The notes under the pieces were generated by a model, which saw only the letters and a program-made list of their open reading frames with translations, did not search any database and was not told the DNA's origin. From Deltaproteobacteria bacterium UBA5205 (GTDB taxonomy: Bacteria > Desulfobacterota > Syntrophorhabdia > Syntrophorhabdales > Syntrophorhabdaceae), in assembly GCA_002412715.1 (NCBI GenBank), contig DHVP01000030.1, positions 119,814-183,813 of the forward strand: a stretch of DNA of 64,000 nucleotides, written 5' to 3'. A program made the position numbers and the translations under genes. Within the stretch, counting starts at the first letter, position 1. Each line of letters begins with the position of its first letter. This document shows positions 15,508-23,874 of this stretch, in pieces.

Positions 15508-16290
15508 GTGTTGGCAATGACAGCCGGGCACACCCAGGAGACTCACGTTATACGAAGCTATTCAAATCACAGGCTCCACGCCGAGGTGGGAGCAATCATA
15601 CGGGAACACTCCGAAAACAAGAACGATATCAGGACGGTGGTGCGTGACGCCATCGCTTGGGACAGGGCGAAGAGCATCGTCGATCTCGGCTGCGGATACG
15701 GCTGGTTCGAAGAGGTCATGCCGGCGGGACGAGATCTCCTTGTCGGGATCGACTGCCTCGCTGAGAACGAAGAACCTTTTCTGATTGCTGCGAGGGCTCG
15801 GGCCGCCGAGGCCCTGTTCCGCATGATGACTCTGCCTGCCCCGACCGGGCTTCCCGCGGCGCATTTCGACCTCATCGTTTCCCTCTATTCCCTGTATTTC
15901 TTTCCCGGAGCCATTCCCGAAATAGCGAGGCTTCTCAAGCCCGGGGGGGTGTTTGTCTGCCTGACCCACAGCGCCTCCATGCTGGAAGAAGGAGAGCACT
16001 ACTTTGACTTCAGGAACTTGAGAAAGGTGATCGAGCGGTTTTCCGCCGAGAACGGCGAGGCGCTGCTGAGGCAGCACTTCGCGAAGGCCAGCTACATCGA
16101 CTACCCCAACGCCATCGTCTTTCATCCCGATGATGAGAAATCGCTTGCCACGTACATCGATTTCAAGAGGGAGTTCATCGAAAAAGACGTCGATCCCCGC
16201 ATCGTCAGGGAGAAAATGGTAGCAGAGCTTAAACGGAAGGGCCAGTTGAGGTTCAACAAGAACGACAGGATATTTGTGGTTGGGAAATGA
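15508..16290 (+). CDS. Class I SAM-dependent methyltransferase
   Basis: The protein is about 257-260 residues long with a SAM-binding motif IVDLGCGYGWFEEV near residue 55. Later blocks read FDLIVSLYSLYFFPGAIPEIARLLKPGGVFVCLTHS, the typical motif IV-post-motif arrangement (split here over residues 115-155). The start is either GTG at 15508 or ATG at 15517; neither has a strong ribosome site. It overlaps the following NUDIX gene by four bases. No substrate can be named; the family includes ubiquinone/tRNA/small-molecule methyltransferases. Confidence 0.75.
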   Translation: MLAMTAGHTQETHVIRSYSNHRLHAEVGAIIREHSENKNDIRTVVRDAIAWDRAKSIVDLGCGYGWFEEVMPAGRDLLVGIDCLAENEEPFLIAARARAAEALFRMMTLPAPTGLPAAHFDLIVSLYSLYFFPGAIPEIARLLKPGGVFVCLTHSASMLEEGEHYFDFRNLRKVIERFSAENGEALLRQHFAKASYIDYPNAIVFHPDDEKSLATYIDFKREFIEKDVDPRIVREKMVAELKRKGQLRFNKNDRIFVVGK

Positions 16291-17324
16291 AAAAGAAGGT
16301 TTTTTGTACCCATTGCGGCAAAGAGCTCGGCAGGGATTTTCTGGACGGCAAGCACAGGCAGGTGTGCACCTCCTGCGGCACGGTCTATTACGAAAACCCC
16401 CTGCCCGTTGCCTCGGTGGTCCTTGCCAATCACCGGCGGGAGATCCTCCTCGTGCGCAGGGCAAAGGAGCCCTTCAAGGATATGTGGTGCTGTCCCATCG
16501 GCTTTGCCGAGACGGGGGAGAGCATAGAAGACGCCGCCTTGAGGGAGCTCAGGGAGGAGGCGGGGGTCGAAGGGAGGATCGTGCAGCTTCTCGACGTGGG
16601 CTCCCACGTGAACCCCCTCTACGGGGAGCTTCTCATAGTCACCTTTGAGGTGGAGAAGACGGGCGGTGTCGAAGTGGGCGGCGACGACGCGTCGGAAGCG
16701 AGGTATTTCCCGGTGATGAACCTGCCAAAGCTGGCCTTTGACTCGCAGGAAAAGGCGATCGCGAAATTCGTGGAGCTGAAGAAGGACCTCTGGAGCATTC
16801 ACGACTCCTTCGAGACCTTCGTGGAGAGCACGGTGAAGGACAGGATCGGCTATCCCGTGACACTGCTTTCCGATGAACTTGCAGCCGCGGTACAGGAAAA
16901 CTCGGAAAAGATCGTCGGCCTCTGGCTCGATGACATAACCACCAACCCGTCGACACGTTCCTACAGGCGTCTCGCAAGGGAAGACCTGCGCGCCAGGGCC
17001 ATGGTGATCATGGGCCAGTTCGGTGCCTGGCTGAGGAAAGAAAAGAGCGAAGGCGAGTTCACCTCCTTCTACCTGGGCCTCGGGAAAGAGCGCCAGGAGG
17101 GCAGGGTGCCCCTTGAAGAGGCCATCAGCTCCCTGAGCCTTCTCAAGAAGCATGTATGGATGTTTACCTATTCCTTCGGTGTCTGGGAGAAGGCGGTGGA
17201 CATCTACCGCATGTTCGAGCTGGGGGAGAGGCTGGTCTACTTCTTTGACAGGGCGGCCTACCAGACGGCGGTGGGGTATGGAAGGAAAGAGACCGGAGAT
17301 CAGAGATCGGGGACCAGGGGCTAG
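16287..17324 (+). CDS. NUDIX hydrolase with zinc ribbon and a C-terminal helical RsbRD-like domain
   Basis: The 345-residue protein has three parts. Residues 1-35 form a zinc ribbon (CTHCG...CTSCG). Residues 40-160 form a NUDIX domain with the box beginning GFAETGES and ending REEAGVEG, which hydrolyses nucleoside diphosphate derivatives. Residues 190-335 are an all-helical domain (ENSEKIVGLWLDDITTN... then FTYSFGVWEKAVDIYRMFELGERLVYFFDRA). That pattern resembles the N-terminal sensory domains of RsbR/RsbRD-type regulators, usually attached to STAS or kinase domains. Fusion to NUDIX is unusual. The last 15 residues are low complexity. A role coupling nucleotide hydrolysis to sensing is inference. 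Confidence 0.75.
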   Translation: MKKKVFCTHCGKELGRDFLDGKHRQVCTSCGTVYYENPLPVASVVLANHRREILLVRRAKEPFKDMWCCPIGFAETGESIEDAALRELREEAGVEGRIVQLLDVGSHVNPLYGELLIVTFEVEKTGGVEVGGDDASEARYFPVMNLPKLAFDSQEKAIAKFVELKKDLWSIHDSFETFVESTVKDRIGYPVTLLSDELAAAVQENSEKIVGLWLDDITTNPSTRSYRRLAREDLRARAMVIMGQFGAWLRKEKSEGEFTSFYLGLGKERQEGRVPLEEAISSLSLLKKHVWMFTYSFGVWEKAVDIYRMFELGERLVYFFDRAAYQTAVGYGRKETGDQRSGTRG

Positions 17325-17336
17325 CCCCCATGTTCC

Positions 17337-17389
17337 TTGACTTGCCGCCACCTTTACGATAACATTTTGAGGTACCCGATAACATTTGG
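17337..17389 (+). promoter_or_regulatory. Promoter with tandem direct repeat ahead of the cytochrome c operon
   Basis: TTGACT (17337-17342) and TAACAT (17360-17365) are separated by 17 bases and form a good sigma-70-type promoter. An 11-base direct repeat CGATAACATTT occurs at 17357-17367 and 17377-17387, exactly 20 bases apart, with the first copy covering the -10 element. Two-turn spacing over a promoter is what a dimeric or tandemly binding repressor would use. The downstream gene starts at 17402. Confidence 0.55.
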
Positions 17390-17401
17390 AAGAGGCGCAG
17401 G

Positions 17402-17785
17402 ATGAAAAAAATCACAATAATCTCACTCGGTCTGGCAATACTGGCGGTTTGCGTTCTCGTTCTGCTCCCGGGAGCTTTTGCCCAGAAGAAGGCCCCGGAA
17501 TCGATGATGCTCAAGCTTGAAGGGGCAAAGCTTCCTCCCGTTCCCTTCTCTCATCCCCTGCATACCGAAAAGGCAAAGATAGAGTGCGTTGAATGTCATC
17601 ACAAGGACAAAAACCCCAAGGAACCCGGGGGGTGCATACCCTGCCATGATCTCAAGAACGTGAAGAACGGTGCGATACCGATCAAAGACGCATACCACAA
17701 GAACTGCATAGACTGTCACAAGGAGTCATCAGCGAAGGGGGTAAAGGCGCCAACCGCGTGTAATGACTGCCATAAGAAGCAATAA
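17402..17785 (+). CDS. Tetraheme cytochrome c (class III / c7-like)
   Basis: The 127-residue precursor has a signal peptide of about 27 residues ending PGAFA, so the mature protein is periplasmic. It contains four CxxCH haem-attachment sites: CVECH, CIPCH, CIDCH and CNDCH, with additional histidines (FSHPLHTEK, AYHKNC) that can serve as distal axial ligands. The size and spacing resemble cytochrome c3/c7 electron carriers of sulfate- and metal-reducing anaerobes. Its end overlaps the start of the ResB gene by 23 bases, so the carrier and its biogenesis factors are expressed together. Confidence 0.9.
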   Translation: MKKITIISLGLAILAVCVLVLLPGAFAQKKAPESMMLKLEGAKLPPVPFSHPLHTEKAKIECVECHHKDKNPKEPGGCIPCHDLKNVKNGAIPIKDAYHKNCIDCHKESSAKGVKAPTACNDCHKKQ

Positions 17786-19070
17786 CGGAAAGGAAAGCGA
17801 ACCGGCGGTCCGGCCAGGCTCCATTTTCCGTTTTCTTACATCCGTGCGTCTTGCCATCGTGGTTCTGTCGCTTATCGCCGCGACGTCCGTCCTGGGAAGC
17901 GTCATAAAACAGGGCGGGACGGAAGAGGAATACCTCGCCCTCTACCCCGAAAAGACATATCATTTCCTCAAGCTCTTCGGGCTCGACGATGCCTACCACT
18001 CACCGTGGTTCTATTTTCTCCTGGGAGTTTTCGCCCTTAACCTGGTGTTGTGCACCCTTCAAAGGATAAAACGCCTCACGAGGGAGAAGGGCGCGGGAAA
18101 AAAGAGTGTGCCCGACGTCAAGGCGCTCGCGGCTGGCGGTTCAGGGTTCACGGTGCCGGCAGGCAGCCGGGAGGAGATCTTCCGCCGGCTGGGGGGTTCA
18201 TACAGGAAGAAGCCCATATCGGACACGGCGATACTCTACGAAAAGGGATCCCTGTCGAGGTATGGGGTTATCGTCATCCATACAAGCGTCCTTCTTATCC
18301 TTCTTGGCGGCTTGATGGGTCTCCTGGGCGGGCAGAAGGGTTTTATCGTGCTTCACGCGGGAGAAGAAACCAACAGGGCCATGTCGCGCAGCCGTAGCCA
18401 GCCGGCGATACCCCTTGGTTTTACGGTGAGATGCAAGGATTTCCGGGTGAGCTTTTACCCGGGAGGCGAGCCCAAGGAATACGCAAGCGAGATTGAGATT
18501 GCGGACGCCGCCGGCAAGGTAGTAAAGGAAGGCAGGATCAGGGTGAACGAACCGCTGGCTTACGGCGGCGTGAGACTCTATCAGTCCACCTACGGGATGT
18601 CGAATCTTTTTACCTTCGTTGTGGACGGGAAGAGAATCGTACTCGGGGAGCAGGAGGTTGCCTCGGCGGGCAAGGCCCCGTTCATGGTGGCACGGTACGC
18701 GGCTGAGGTTCACAATTTCGGGCCCGGCGTCATGGTGGCTTATATGGACGGACAGGAGCCAAAGACGATCTGGTTCCTGAGCAAAGTGGAGAAGATGAAA
18801 ACGCACATGATTGAGGGCTCCAGGGTCACCCTCGAGAAAATCGACGGGAAATACTACACCGGCCTCGAGGTGGCGCGCGACCCGGGGGTTCCCGTGGTGC
18901 TTACGGGGTTCGGCCTCATGCTTTTGGGGCTGTATATCACCTTTTTTACCTTTCACCGCAGGATCTACGTTGTAGATGAAGGCGACAGAATAATCGTGGC
19001 CGGCACCGCGCCCAGGAACAAGGAGGGGTTCCTCGAGGAATTGAAGAAACTTGCAGAGGGCCTGGCATGA
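17763..19070 (+). CDS. resB: Cytochrome c biogenesis protein ResB (Ccs1), System II
   Basis: ResB/Ccs1 works with CcsA to deliver haem to apocytochromes on the outer face of the membrane. The 435-residue protein has membrane segments near residues 22-40 (VRLAIVVLSLIAATSVLGSVI), 82-100 and 178-198, a large exported domain, and a final membrane segment around 380-400 (VVLTGFGLMLLGLYITFFTF). That is the standard ResB topology. A histidine in YHSPWFYFLLG and the VIHTS segment fall where ResB proteins have conserved haem-associated histidines. It is followed by the CcsA gene with a four-base overlap. Confidence 0.92.
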   Translation: MTAIRSNNGKESEPAVRPGSIFRFLTSVRLAIVVLSLIAATSVLGSVIKQGGTEEEYLALYPEKTYHFLKLFGLDDAYHSPWFYFLLGVFALNLVLCTLQRIKRLTREKGAGKKSVPDVKALAAGGSGFTVPAGSREEIFRRLGGSYRKKPISDTAILYEKGSLSRYGVIVIHTSVLLILLGGLMGLLGGQKGFIVLHAGEETNRAMSRSRSQPAIPLGFTVRCKDFRVSFYPGGEPKEYASEIEIADAAGKVVKEGRIRVNEPLAYGGVRLYQSTYGMSNLFTFVVDGKRIVLGEQEVASAGKAPFMVARYAAEVHNFGPGVMVAYMDGQEPKTIWFLSKVEKMKTHMIEGSRVTLEKIDGKYYTGLEVARDPGVPVVLTGFGLMLLGLYITFFTFHRRIYVVDEGDRIIVAGTAPRNKEGFLEELKKLAEGLA

Positions 19071-19882
19071 TCACACACCATACGATTCTCGGGGTTGCGA
19101 CCATCCTGTATCTCGCCCTGTTCTTCCTGCACGTCCTCTATTTTGCCACGAAGAAGAAGGGGATCGTGCCGGTGGCGTGGTACTGTCTCTGTGCGACCTT
19201 TGTCATACAGACGGCCGGCATCGGCATGCGCTGGGTGGAATCCTACCGCCTTGGCATAGGCCACGTGCCGCTGTCGAATTATTACGAATCCCTCATATTT
19301 TTTTCCTGGTCGATAAGCGTCCTGGTGATAATCATGAGAAGAAGGCTTGCCTACCCGGTAATCACCTTCGCGGCGGCTGTCATTTCACTCGTCTTGATGG
19401 CGTACGCCTCCCTGGCACCCGGAGTGGACAAGGGCATCCAGCCCCTCATACCGGCCCTGCAGAGCAATTGGCTTCACGTCCACGTCATCACCTGCTTTAT
19501 GGCGTATGCGGCATTCGTCGTTTCCTTCATATGCGGGGGACTTTTCTTCTTCGGGTCCGGCAAGGTCGTGCCGCCCGCCGACACATTGGACGATATCAAT
19601 TACAGGAGCATTATTATTGGCTTTTCGATGCTGACATCTGGTATACTAACCGGAGCCGTATGGGCCCATTACGCATGGGGGTCATATTGGAGCTGGGACC
19701 CGAAGGAAACATGGTCGCTGATAACCTGGATCGTTTATGCCCTGGTTCTTCATCTGCGCATGACCGGGGGGTGGAGGGGGCGCAAGACCGCCATTCTGTC
19801 GATCATGGGTTTTGCGAGCGTTGTGATGACGTATTTCGGGGTCAACTTTCTTCTAGCAGGATTGCATAGTTACGCGACATGA
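19067..19882 (+). CDS. ccsA: Cytochrome c biogenesis protein CcsA/ResC, System II
   Basis: This 271-residue membrane protein has eight likely transmembrane segments and the WWD haem-handling motif, seen here as WAHYAWGSYWSWDPKETWSL near residue 200. Flanking histidines (HVHVITCFMAYAAF and VLHLRMTGGWRG) match the conserved external histidines. With ResB it forms the System II synthase that ligates haem to CxxCH. Its stop overlaps the start of the PurQ-like gene by four bases, an unusual downstream partner that is probably only a transcriptional neighbour. Confidence 0.92.
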   Translation: MITHHTILGVATILYLALFFLHVLYFATKKKGIVPVAWYCLCATFVIQTAGIGMRWVESYRLGIGHVPLSNYYESLIFFSWSISVLVIIMRRRLAYPVITFAAAVISLVLMAYASLAPGVDKGIQPLIPALQSNWLHVHVITCFMAYAAFVVSFICGGLFFFGSGKVVPPADTLDDINYRSIIIGFSMLTSGILTGAVWAHYAWGSYWSWDPKETWSLITWIVYALVLHLRMTGGWRGRKTAILSIMGFASVVMTYFGVNFLLAGLHSYAT

Positions 19883-20697
19883 TACGAAAGAAACCAAAAA
19901 GCCTTGTAGTTTTCGGCAACGGGATTAATTGCGAACACGAAACGGCGCACGCCAACCGGCGTGCCGGATTCGACCCGGAGCTTGTGCATATCGACGAGTT
20001 TGTTGGGCGCCCGAAAGGGATACACCGGTACAGCTTCATCAATTTTCCCGGTGGGTTCCTGGACGGGGACGATCTGGGCTCGGCGAAAGCACAGGCTGTA
20101 AAATGGAAATACCAGAGAATGGCCGGGACGGGCAGGCGTTTTCTTGACGAGCTCGTAAAGTTCATCGAGGATGGCAAGATCATCATCGGCATCTGCAACG
20201 GTTTTCAACTGCTCGTCAAGACGGGGCTCCTGCCGGCGCTGGGGAAAACGTACGGAACACAGTCGGCAACCCTCACCGGGAACGACCTGGGACGGTTTGA
20301 GGACCGCTGGGTCTATCTGAAGACAAATCGATTTTCCCATTGCATATTTACGAGCGATATGGATAAAATTTATCTCCCCGTCCGACATGGTGAAGGAAAA
20401 TGCATCGTTGATTCGACGCAGAGCCTTTCGGCGATGAAGCAAGGGGGGAATATAGTCCTGCAATACGCCGACGAGCGCGGGGAGGTATCGATGGCCTATC
20501 CCGACAACCCCAACGGATCGATCGAGTCGATCGCGGCTATCTGTGACGATACGGGAAGGGTTTTCGGTCTCATGCCGCACCCCGAGGCTTTTGTCCATCG
20601 CACACAGCATCCCCGATGGACGCGGGAAGACGTGCAAAGCGAAGGAGACGGGCTTAAGATTTTCAGGAACGCCTGTGACTATATCTCAAAAAGTTGA
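19879..20697 (+). CDS. Phosphoribosylformylglycinamidine synthase glutaminase subunit-like protein (PurQ/PurL C-terminal class)
   Basis: The 272-residue protein is a class I glutamine amidotransferase of the PurQ type. It has the oxyanion region NFPGGFLDGDDLGS near residue 57, the nucleophile elbow IIGICNGFQLLV with the catalytic cysteine near residue 109, and the C-terminal catalytic histidine and glutamate in LMPHPEAFVHR. It is longer than the roughly 230-residue Bacillus-type PurQ and resembles the glutaminase domain of large PurL. No purL, purS or other purine gene is beside it in the window. Its role in the fourth step of purine synthesis is from family knowledge. Confidence 0.85.
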   Translation: MIRKKPKSLVVFGNGINCEHETAHANRRAGFDPELVHIDEFVGRPKGIHRYSFINFPGGFLDGDDLGSAKAQAVKWKYQRMAGTGRRFLDELVKFIEDGKIIIGICNGFQLLVKTGLLPALGKTYGTQSATLTGNDLGRFEDRWVYLKTNRFSHCIFTSDMDKIYLPVRHGEGKCIVDSTQSLSAMKQGGNIVLQYADERGEVSMAYPDNPNGSIESIAAICDDTGRVFGLMPHPEAFVHRTQHPRWTREDVQSEGDGLKIFRNACDYISKS

Positions 20698-20714
20698 CTT
20701 AAGGAGGGATGTCC

Positions 20715-20999
20715 ATGAACAAGATGGATATAATCAACAAGCTCGCCACAGATATAAACGTAAACCAGAAGATAGCAAAGATCGCAGTCGACACGATCAT
20801 CGACAGCATAAAGAAGGCCATCATCAATAACGAGCGGGTGGAGATCCGCGGTTTTGGTAGTTTTACCCTCAGGGAATACAAGGCATACAGGGGCAGAAAT
20901 CCGAAAAGCGGCGAGACCGTTCAGGTCGAACCCAAGAGACTTCCCTATTTCAAGGTTGGAAAAGAACTGAAAGAAATGGTCTGGAAGGACGAACCCTAA
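20715..20999 (+). CDS. HU/IHF-family DNA-binding protein
   Basis: This 94-residue protein has the full HU/IHF fold: two N-terminal helices (MDIINKLATDINVNQKIAKI), a beta-saddle and the arm signature RGFGSFTLREYKAYRGRNPKSGE. It bends and compacts DNA. I chose the ATG at 20715 because AAGGAGGG ends six bases upstream; an ATG two codons earlier would leave no spacing. The stop overlaps by four bases the stop of the convergent HDAC-family gene. HU and IHF subunits cannot be told apart here with certainty. Confidence 0.93.
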   Translation: MNKMDIINKLATDINVNQKIAKIAVDTIIDSIKKAIINNERVEIRGFGSFTLREYKAYRGRNPKSGETVQVEPKRLPYFKVGKELKEMVWKDEP

Positions 21000-22087
21000 A
21001 AGCTCCCCCAATAAGGGCTTAAGACCCGTTTTACGCTTTTCACACTATCCACAATCCCTCTGCACGGACCCCCCTTCCTCTCATATTCGAAGGCCGGCCG
21101 CCCCTTCATCGCGGTAATGACCGCCTTCGTGGAACTGGCGAGGCCGGAGGGGTCATATCCTCCTTCCAGCGCGAAGAGCGCCATGGAGCCGCACCATTTC
21201 CGGGCAATTCCGAGGAGGATCCCGGTCATGGCCGAGTAGCCGCCCTCGGTAACGGACATGCCGCCGAGCGGGTCGTTATGATAGGTGTCGAATCCGGCCG
21301 AGACAAGCACCATGCCGGGTCGGAAAAGATCGGCAACGGGCACGAGCACCTGCTCAAAGGCAAAAACGTAGTCGTCGTCGTTCATTCCATACGTCATCGG
21401 AATATTGATCGTGTACCCCGCGCCATCCCCCTTCCCCGTTTCCTCGTACCACCCCGTGCCAGGATAATAGGGAAACTGGTGGGTCGAGAAATAGAGCACC
21501 GACGGGTCCGAATAGAAGCTGTGCTGCGTCCCGTTCCCGTGATGGAGGTCGAAGTCGACGATGAGGATCCTGCCGAGGCCCTTGATTAGCTGGAGATAGC
21601 GCGCGGCAACGGCAATGTTGTTGAAGATGCAGAAGCCCATTGCCCGGCTCCTCTCGGCGTGGTGCCCCGGGGGCCTCACAAGGGCAAAGCCGCTTGAGGC
21701 CGCTCCGGACAGAATAGAATCGGCAAGGCTCAGGCACCCCCCGGCGGCGAGAAGCGCTGCTTCATACGTTCTGGGAGAGGCGGACGTATCGGGATCGAGG
21801 CGGGCATGCCGGCCCTTTGTCCGCGCAATGCTTTCGATATACGCGATGTCATGGATAAAAGCGATCTCTTCGTGTGTAGCCATCCTTGGTGTCACATAGA
21901 GGACGTCGTCGGCATCGATGGAGGGAAGCATGGAATAGATGTGCCTCAGCCGGTTGGGGTTCTCGGGATTGTAATCATCAACGACGTGCTCAAGGTATAA
22001 AAGATCCTTCACAAGGCCAACGGCCATACGCACCCCCGGGGTGACGGCTATAAAGAGAGTTTTACTCGAGGTCACCGGGTTCGGCAA
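20996..22087 (-). CDS. Histone deacetylase-family (arginase-fold) zinc deacetylase
   Basis: The 363-residue protein belongs to the HDAC/acetylpolyamine amidohydrolase/AcuC family. The active-site elements are visible: RPPGHHAERSRAMGFCIFNN near residue 140 with the paired histidines, the zinc-binding VDFDLHHGNGTQ near residue 175, and SAGFDTYHNDPLGG near residue 265. An ALEGGYDP segment near residue 318 provides the loop with the catalytic-site glycines. Bacterial members deacetylate acetyl-CoA synthetase, polyamines or other proteins; the substrate is not readable. It is convergent with and overlaps the HU gene. Confidence 0.92.
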   Translation of the reverse strand: MPNPVTSSKTLFIAVTPGVRMAVGLVKDLLYLEHVVDDYNPENPNRLRHIYSMLPSIDADDVLYVTPRMATHEEIAFIHDIAYIESIARTKGRHARLDPDTSASPRTYEAALLAAGGCLSLADSILSGAASSGFALVRPPGHHAERSRAMGFCIFNNIAVAARYLQLIKGLGRILIVDFDLHHGNGTQHSFYSDPSVLYFSTHQFPYYPGTGWYEETGKGDGAGYTINIPMTYGMNDDDYVFAFEQVLVPVADLFRPGMVLVSAGFDTYHNDPLGGMSVTEGGYSAMTGILLGIARKWCGSMALFALEGGYDPSGLASSTKAVITAMKGRPAFEYERKGGPCRGIVDSVKSVKRVLSPYWGSF

Positions 22088-22108
22088 GGGAAAGAATAAC
22101 TTCCCCCC

Positions 22109-23041
22109 TTACCCCTGACTTGCCCTTCGATCCAACAGGTAGCAGCTTCCCCAGGATTGCTTGGCGAGTTTCTTCATTTCGGAGGCCACCTCGGTCATCT
22201 CGCCGAAGTGAGTGAAGGAGCGGTTCCTGTTCGTGGCGATGCCTATCGAGAGTGCAGTCATGGGGAATTTCCTCGTGTTCCCCTGGCGGTCGAGGGTCTC
22301 TATGAAACCGCTGTCCCTGTCCTTCTTGTCGTACAGGGTGGGGGTGATCTTGTCAAAGGCATCGATGATCTGCGCCGACGCATCTTCGACGATGTCGACG
22401 GACGTGATGAAGACGAAATCGTCCCCGCCGATGTGCCCGACGAAGCCGTTCTGCGGCTCTGCGCTCTTGACGATGTTGAGGATGAGCCTGCCGGTTATGC
22501 GTATGACCTCGTCCCCGCGCGTGAAACCGTAATAATCGTTGAAGGGCTTGAAGTGGTCAAGGTCGGCATAGGCAAGGGCGAAGGTGTCCCCGGCCTCTAT
22601 CCGCGCCTGGATCTGCCGGCTTATGGAAATGTTTCCGGGGAGCTTGGTAAGGGGGTTCACCTCGACGATCCGCTCGGATCGCAATACGGCGAGGGAGACG
22701 CGGGTAAGGCATTCCTGTTCGATGTCGGCCCTTTTCAGATAGTCTTCAACGAAGAGGTTCTTCCAGACCGGTACGCTCAGGTTATCGTCGATAACGACGA
22801 GAACGGGGAGTTGGTAAAAAATAGGGTCGCTTTTCAGGTTGTTGATGATATCCATGGAGTAGATATCTTCTTCGGAGGTATCGAGAATGATGAGATTCGG
22901 GGGTGAGTTATAAATGTAGTCGATGGCGGACTGGATGTTCCTGAAGAGGAAAACCCCGTAATCTCGTGCCAGGATGCGGTCTATGATGCCGGAAAGGACA
23001 ACGTCCTGGGATATGACGACAACGGTCTTTTTTGACGTCAT
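22109..23041 (-). CDS. Receiver-like GGDEF diguanylate cyclase
   Basis: The 310-residue protein starts MTSKKTVVVISQD at 23041, where the ATG overlaps the stop of the HDOD gene by four bases. Residues 1-120 are receiver-like, with an aspartate in IILDTSEEDIYSMD, but the canonical acidic pair and the final lysine are not clear. Residues 135-300 are a GGDEF domain whose active-site motif reads GGDDF, a conservative variant often still active. An upstream NPLTKLPGN segment is the typical entry to the domain. It probably makes cyclic di-GMP. Confidence 0.87.
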   Translation of the reverse strand: MTSKKTVVVISQDVVLSGIIDRILARDYGVFLFRNIQSAIDYIYNSPPNLIILDTSEEDIYSMDIINNLKSDPIFYQLPVLVVIDDNLSVPVWKNLFVEDYLKRADIEQECLTRVSLAVLRSERIVEVNPLTKLPGNISISRQIQARIEAGDTFALAYADLDHFKPFNDYYGFTRGDEVIRITGRLILNIVKSAEPQNGFVGHIGGDDFVFITSVDIVEDASAQIIDAFDKITPTLYDKKDRDSGFIETLDRQGNTRKFPMTALSIGIATNRNRSFTHFGEMTEVASEMKKLAKQSWGSCYLLDRRASQG

Positions 23042-23874
23042 AATGTCAGGTCTTCCGTAATTTGCAGGGAGTCCTCGGCCTCTTTGAAAATTTCGACAAC
23101 GTCTCTTTCCGTGAGCCCCAGGAGCTCCCAGGCTTCGGGTCGGACAGGCGGCATCAGGCCGTCGCCGGGGAAGCCGTATCCTCGGGCGCGGACGAGGATG
23201 TCGGCGACATGGACAATAGACGACTCGACAGGCGTACTCCTTGTCAGGTGCGGCTTGTGATGATACTCGATGACGTCGGTCAAATTTGTCGGAAAGCGCC
23301 ACTTTTTGGCCATCCAGCTTCCGACACTGGCGTGGGTCGTATTGAACTGGTTCTTTTCGGCCGCGTGGATGATGAGGCCGGCCTCCTGTGAATCAGTCAG
23401 CGCCCGTGAGTATTCGTCGGGGAACTGGAGGACGAGAAAAACCTTGCCGATATCGTGGAGAAGGCCGTTGACCGAAACCTCGTCGGGCTCATTATGCCCC
23501 GTTTTGAGCGCGATTATCCTCGAAAATATGGCGGTTCCGATGGAATGTTCCCATAGCCCGATCATGGTCTTCTGCATAAGGTCAAATACGGAAACACCCA
23601 GGAGAAGACCCTTGACGACCGTCAGCCCCAGGAGGATGACGGCCTGATTTACCGAGGAGATCCTTCCAGGAAAGCCGTAAACCGGCGAATTGACCATCCG
23701 AAGCACCTTTGTCGTGAGGGCGGGATCGCCGGATATAAAGCTCGAGATTTCATTGAGAGAGACCCTGGGATTCTCTATGACGGCGAGAAGCTTGTTAAGC
23801 ACCCTGGGAATCGTGGGGAGGGCATTTATGTGCTCGATCTTTTCCCGGACAACCCTGACGTCCATCCTACTCAT
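23038..23874 (-). CDS. HDOD-domain signalling protein
   Basis: The protein is about 278 residues and is mostly an HDOD domain, a catalytically degenerate relative of HD-GYP phosphodiesterases. It begins LPTIPRVLNKLLAVIENPRVSLNEI and carries ISGDPALTTKVLRMVNSPVYG and NGLLHDIGKVFLVLQFPDE, which fits the family. I chose the ATG at 23874 (MSRMDVR), giving an eight-base overlap with the gene upstream; an ATG three codons later is also possible. HDOD proteins often act as adaptors in cyclic di-GMP or stress signalling, which matches the adjacent GGDEF gene. Confidence 0.85.
   Translation of the reverse strand: MSRMDVRVVREKIEHINALPTIPRVLNKLLAVIENPRVSLNEISSFISGDPALTTKVLRMVNSPVYGFPGRISSVNQAVILLGLTVVKGLLLGVSVFDLMQKTMIGLWEHSIGTAIFSRIIALKTGHNEPDEVSVNGLLHDIGKVFLVLQFPDEYSRALTDSQEAGLIIHAAEKNQFNTTHASVGSWMAKKWRFPTNLTDVIEYHHKPHLTRSTPVESSIVHVADILVRARGYGFPGDGLMPPVRPEAWELLGLTERDVVEIFKEAEDSLQITEDLTL

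Noticed and set aside
22109..23302. An earlier start for the GGDEF gene giving 397 residues.
   Set aside because: The extra 87 residues are arginine- and proline-rich and lie over the HDOD gene. The ATG at 23041 has a normal receiver-like start and a four-base overlap.
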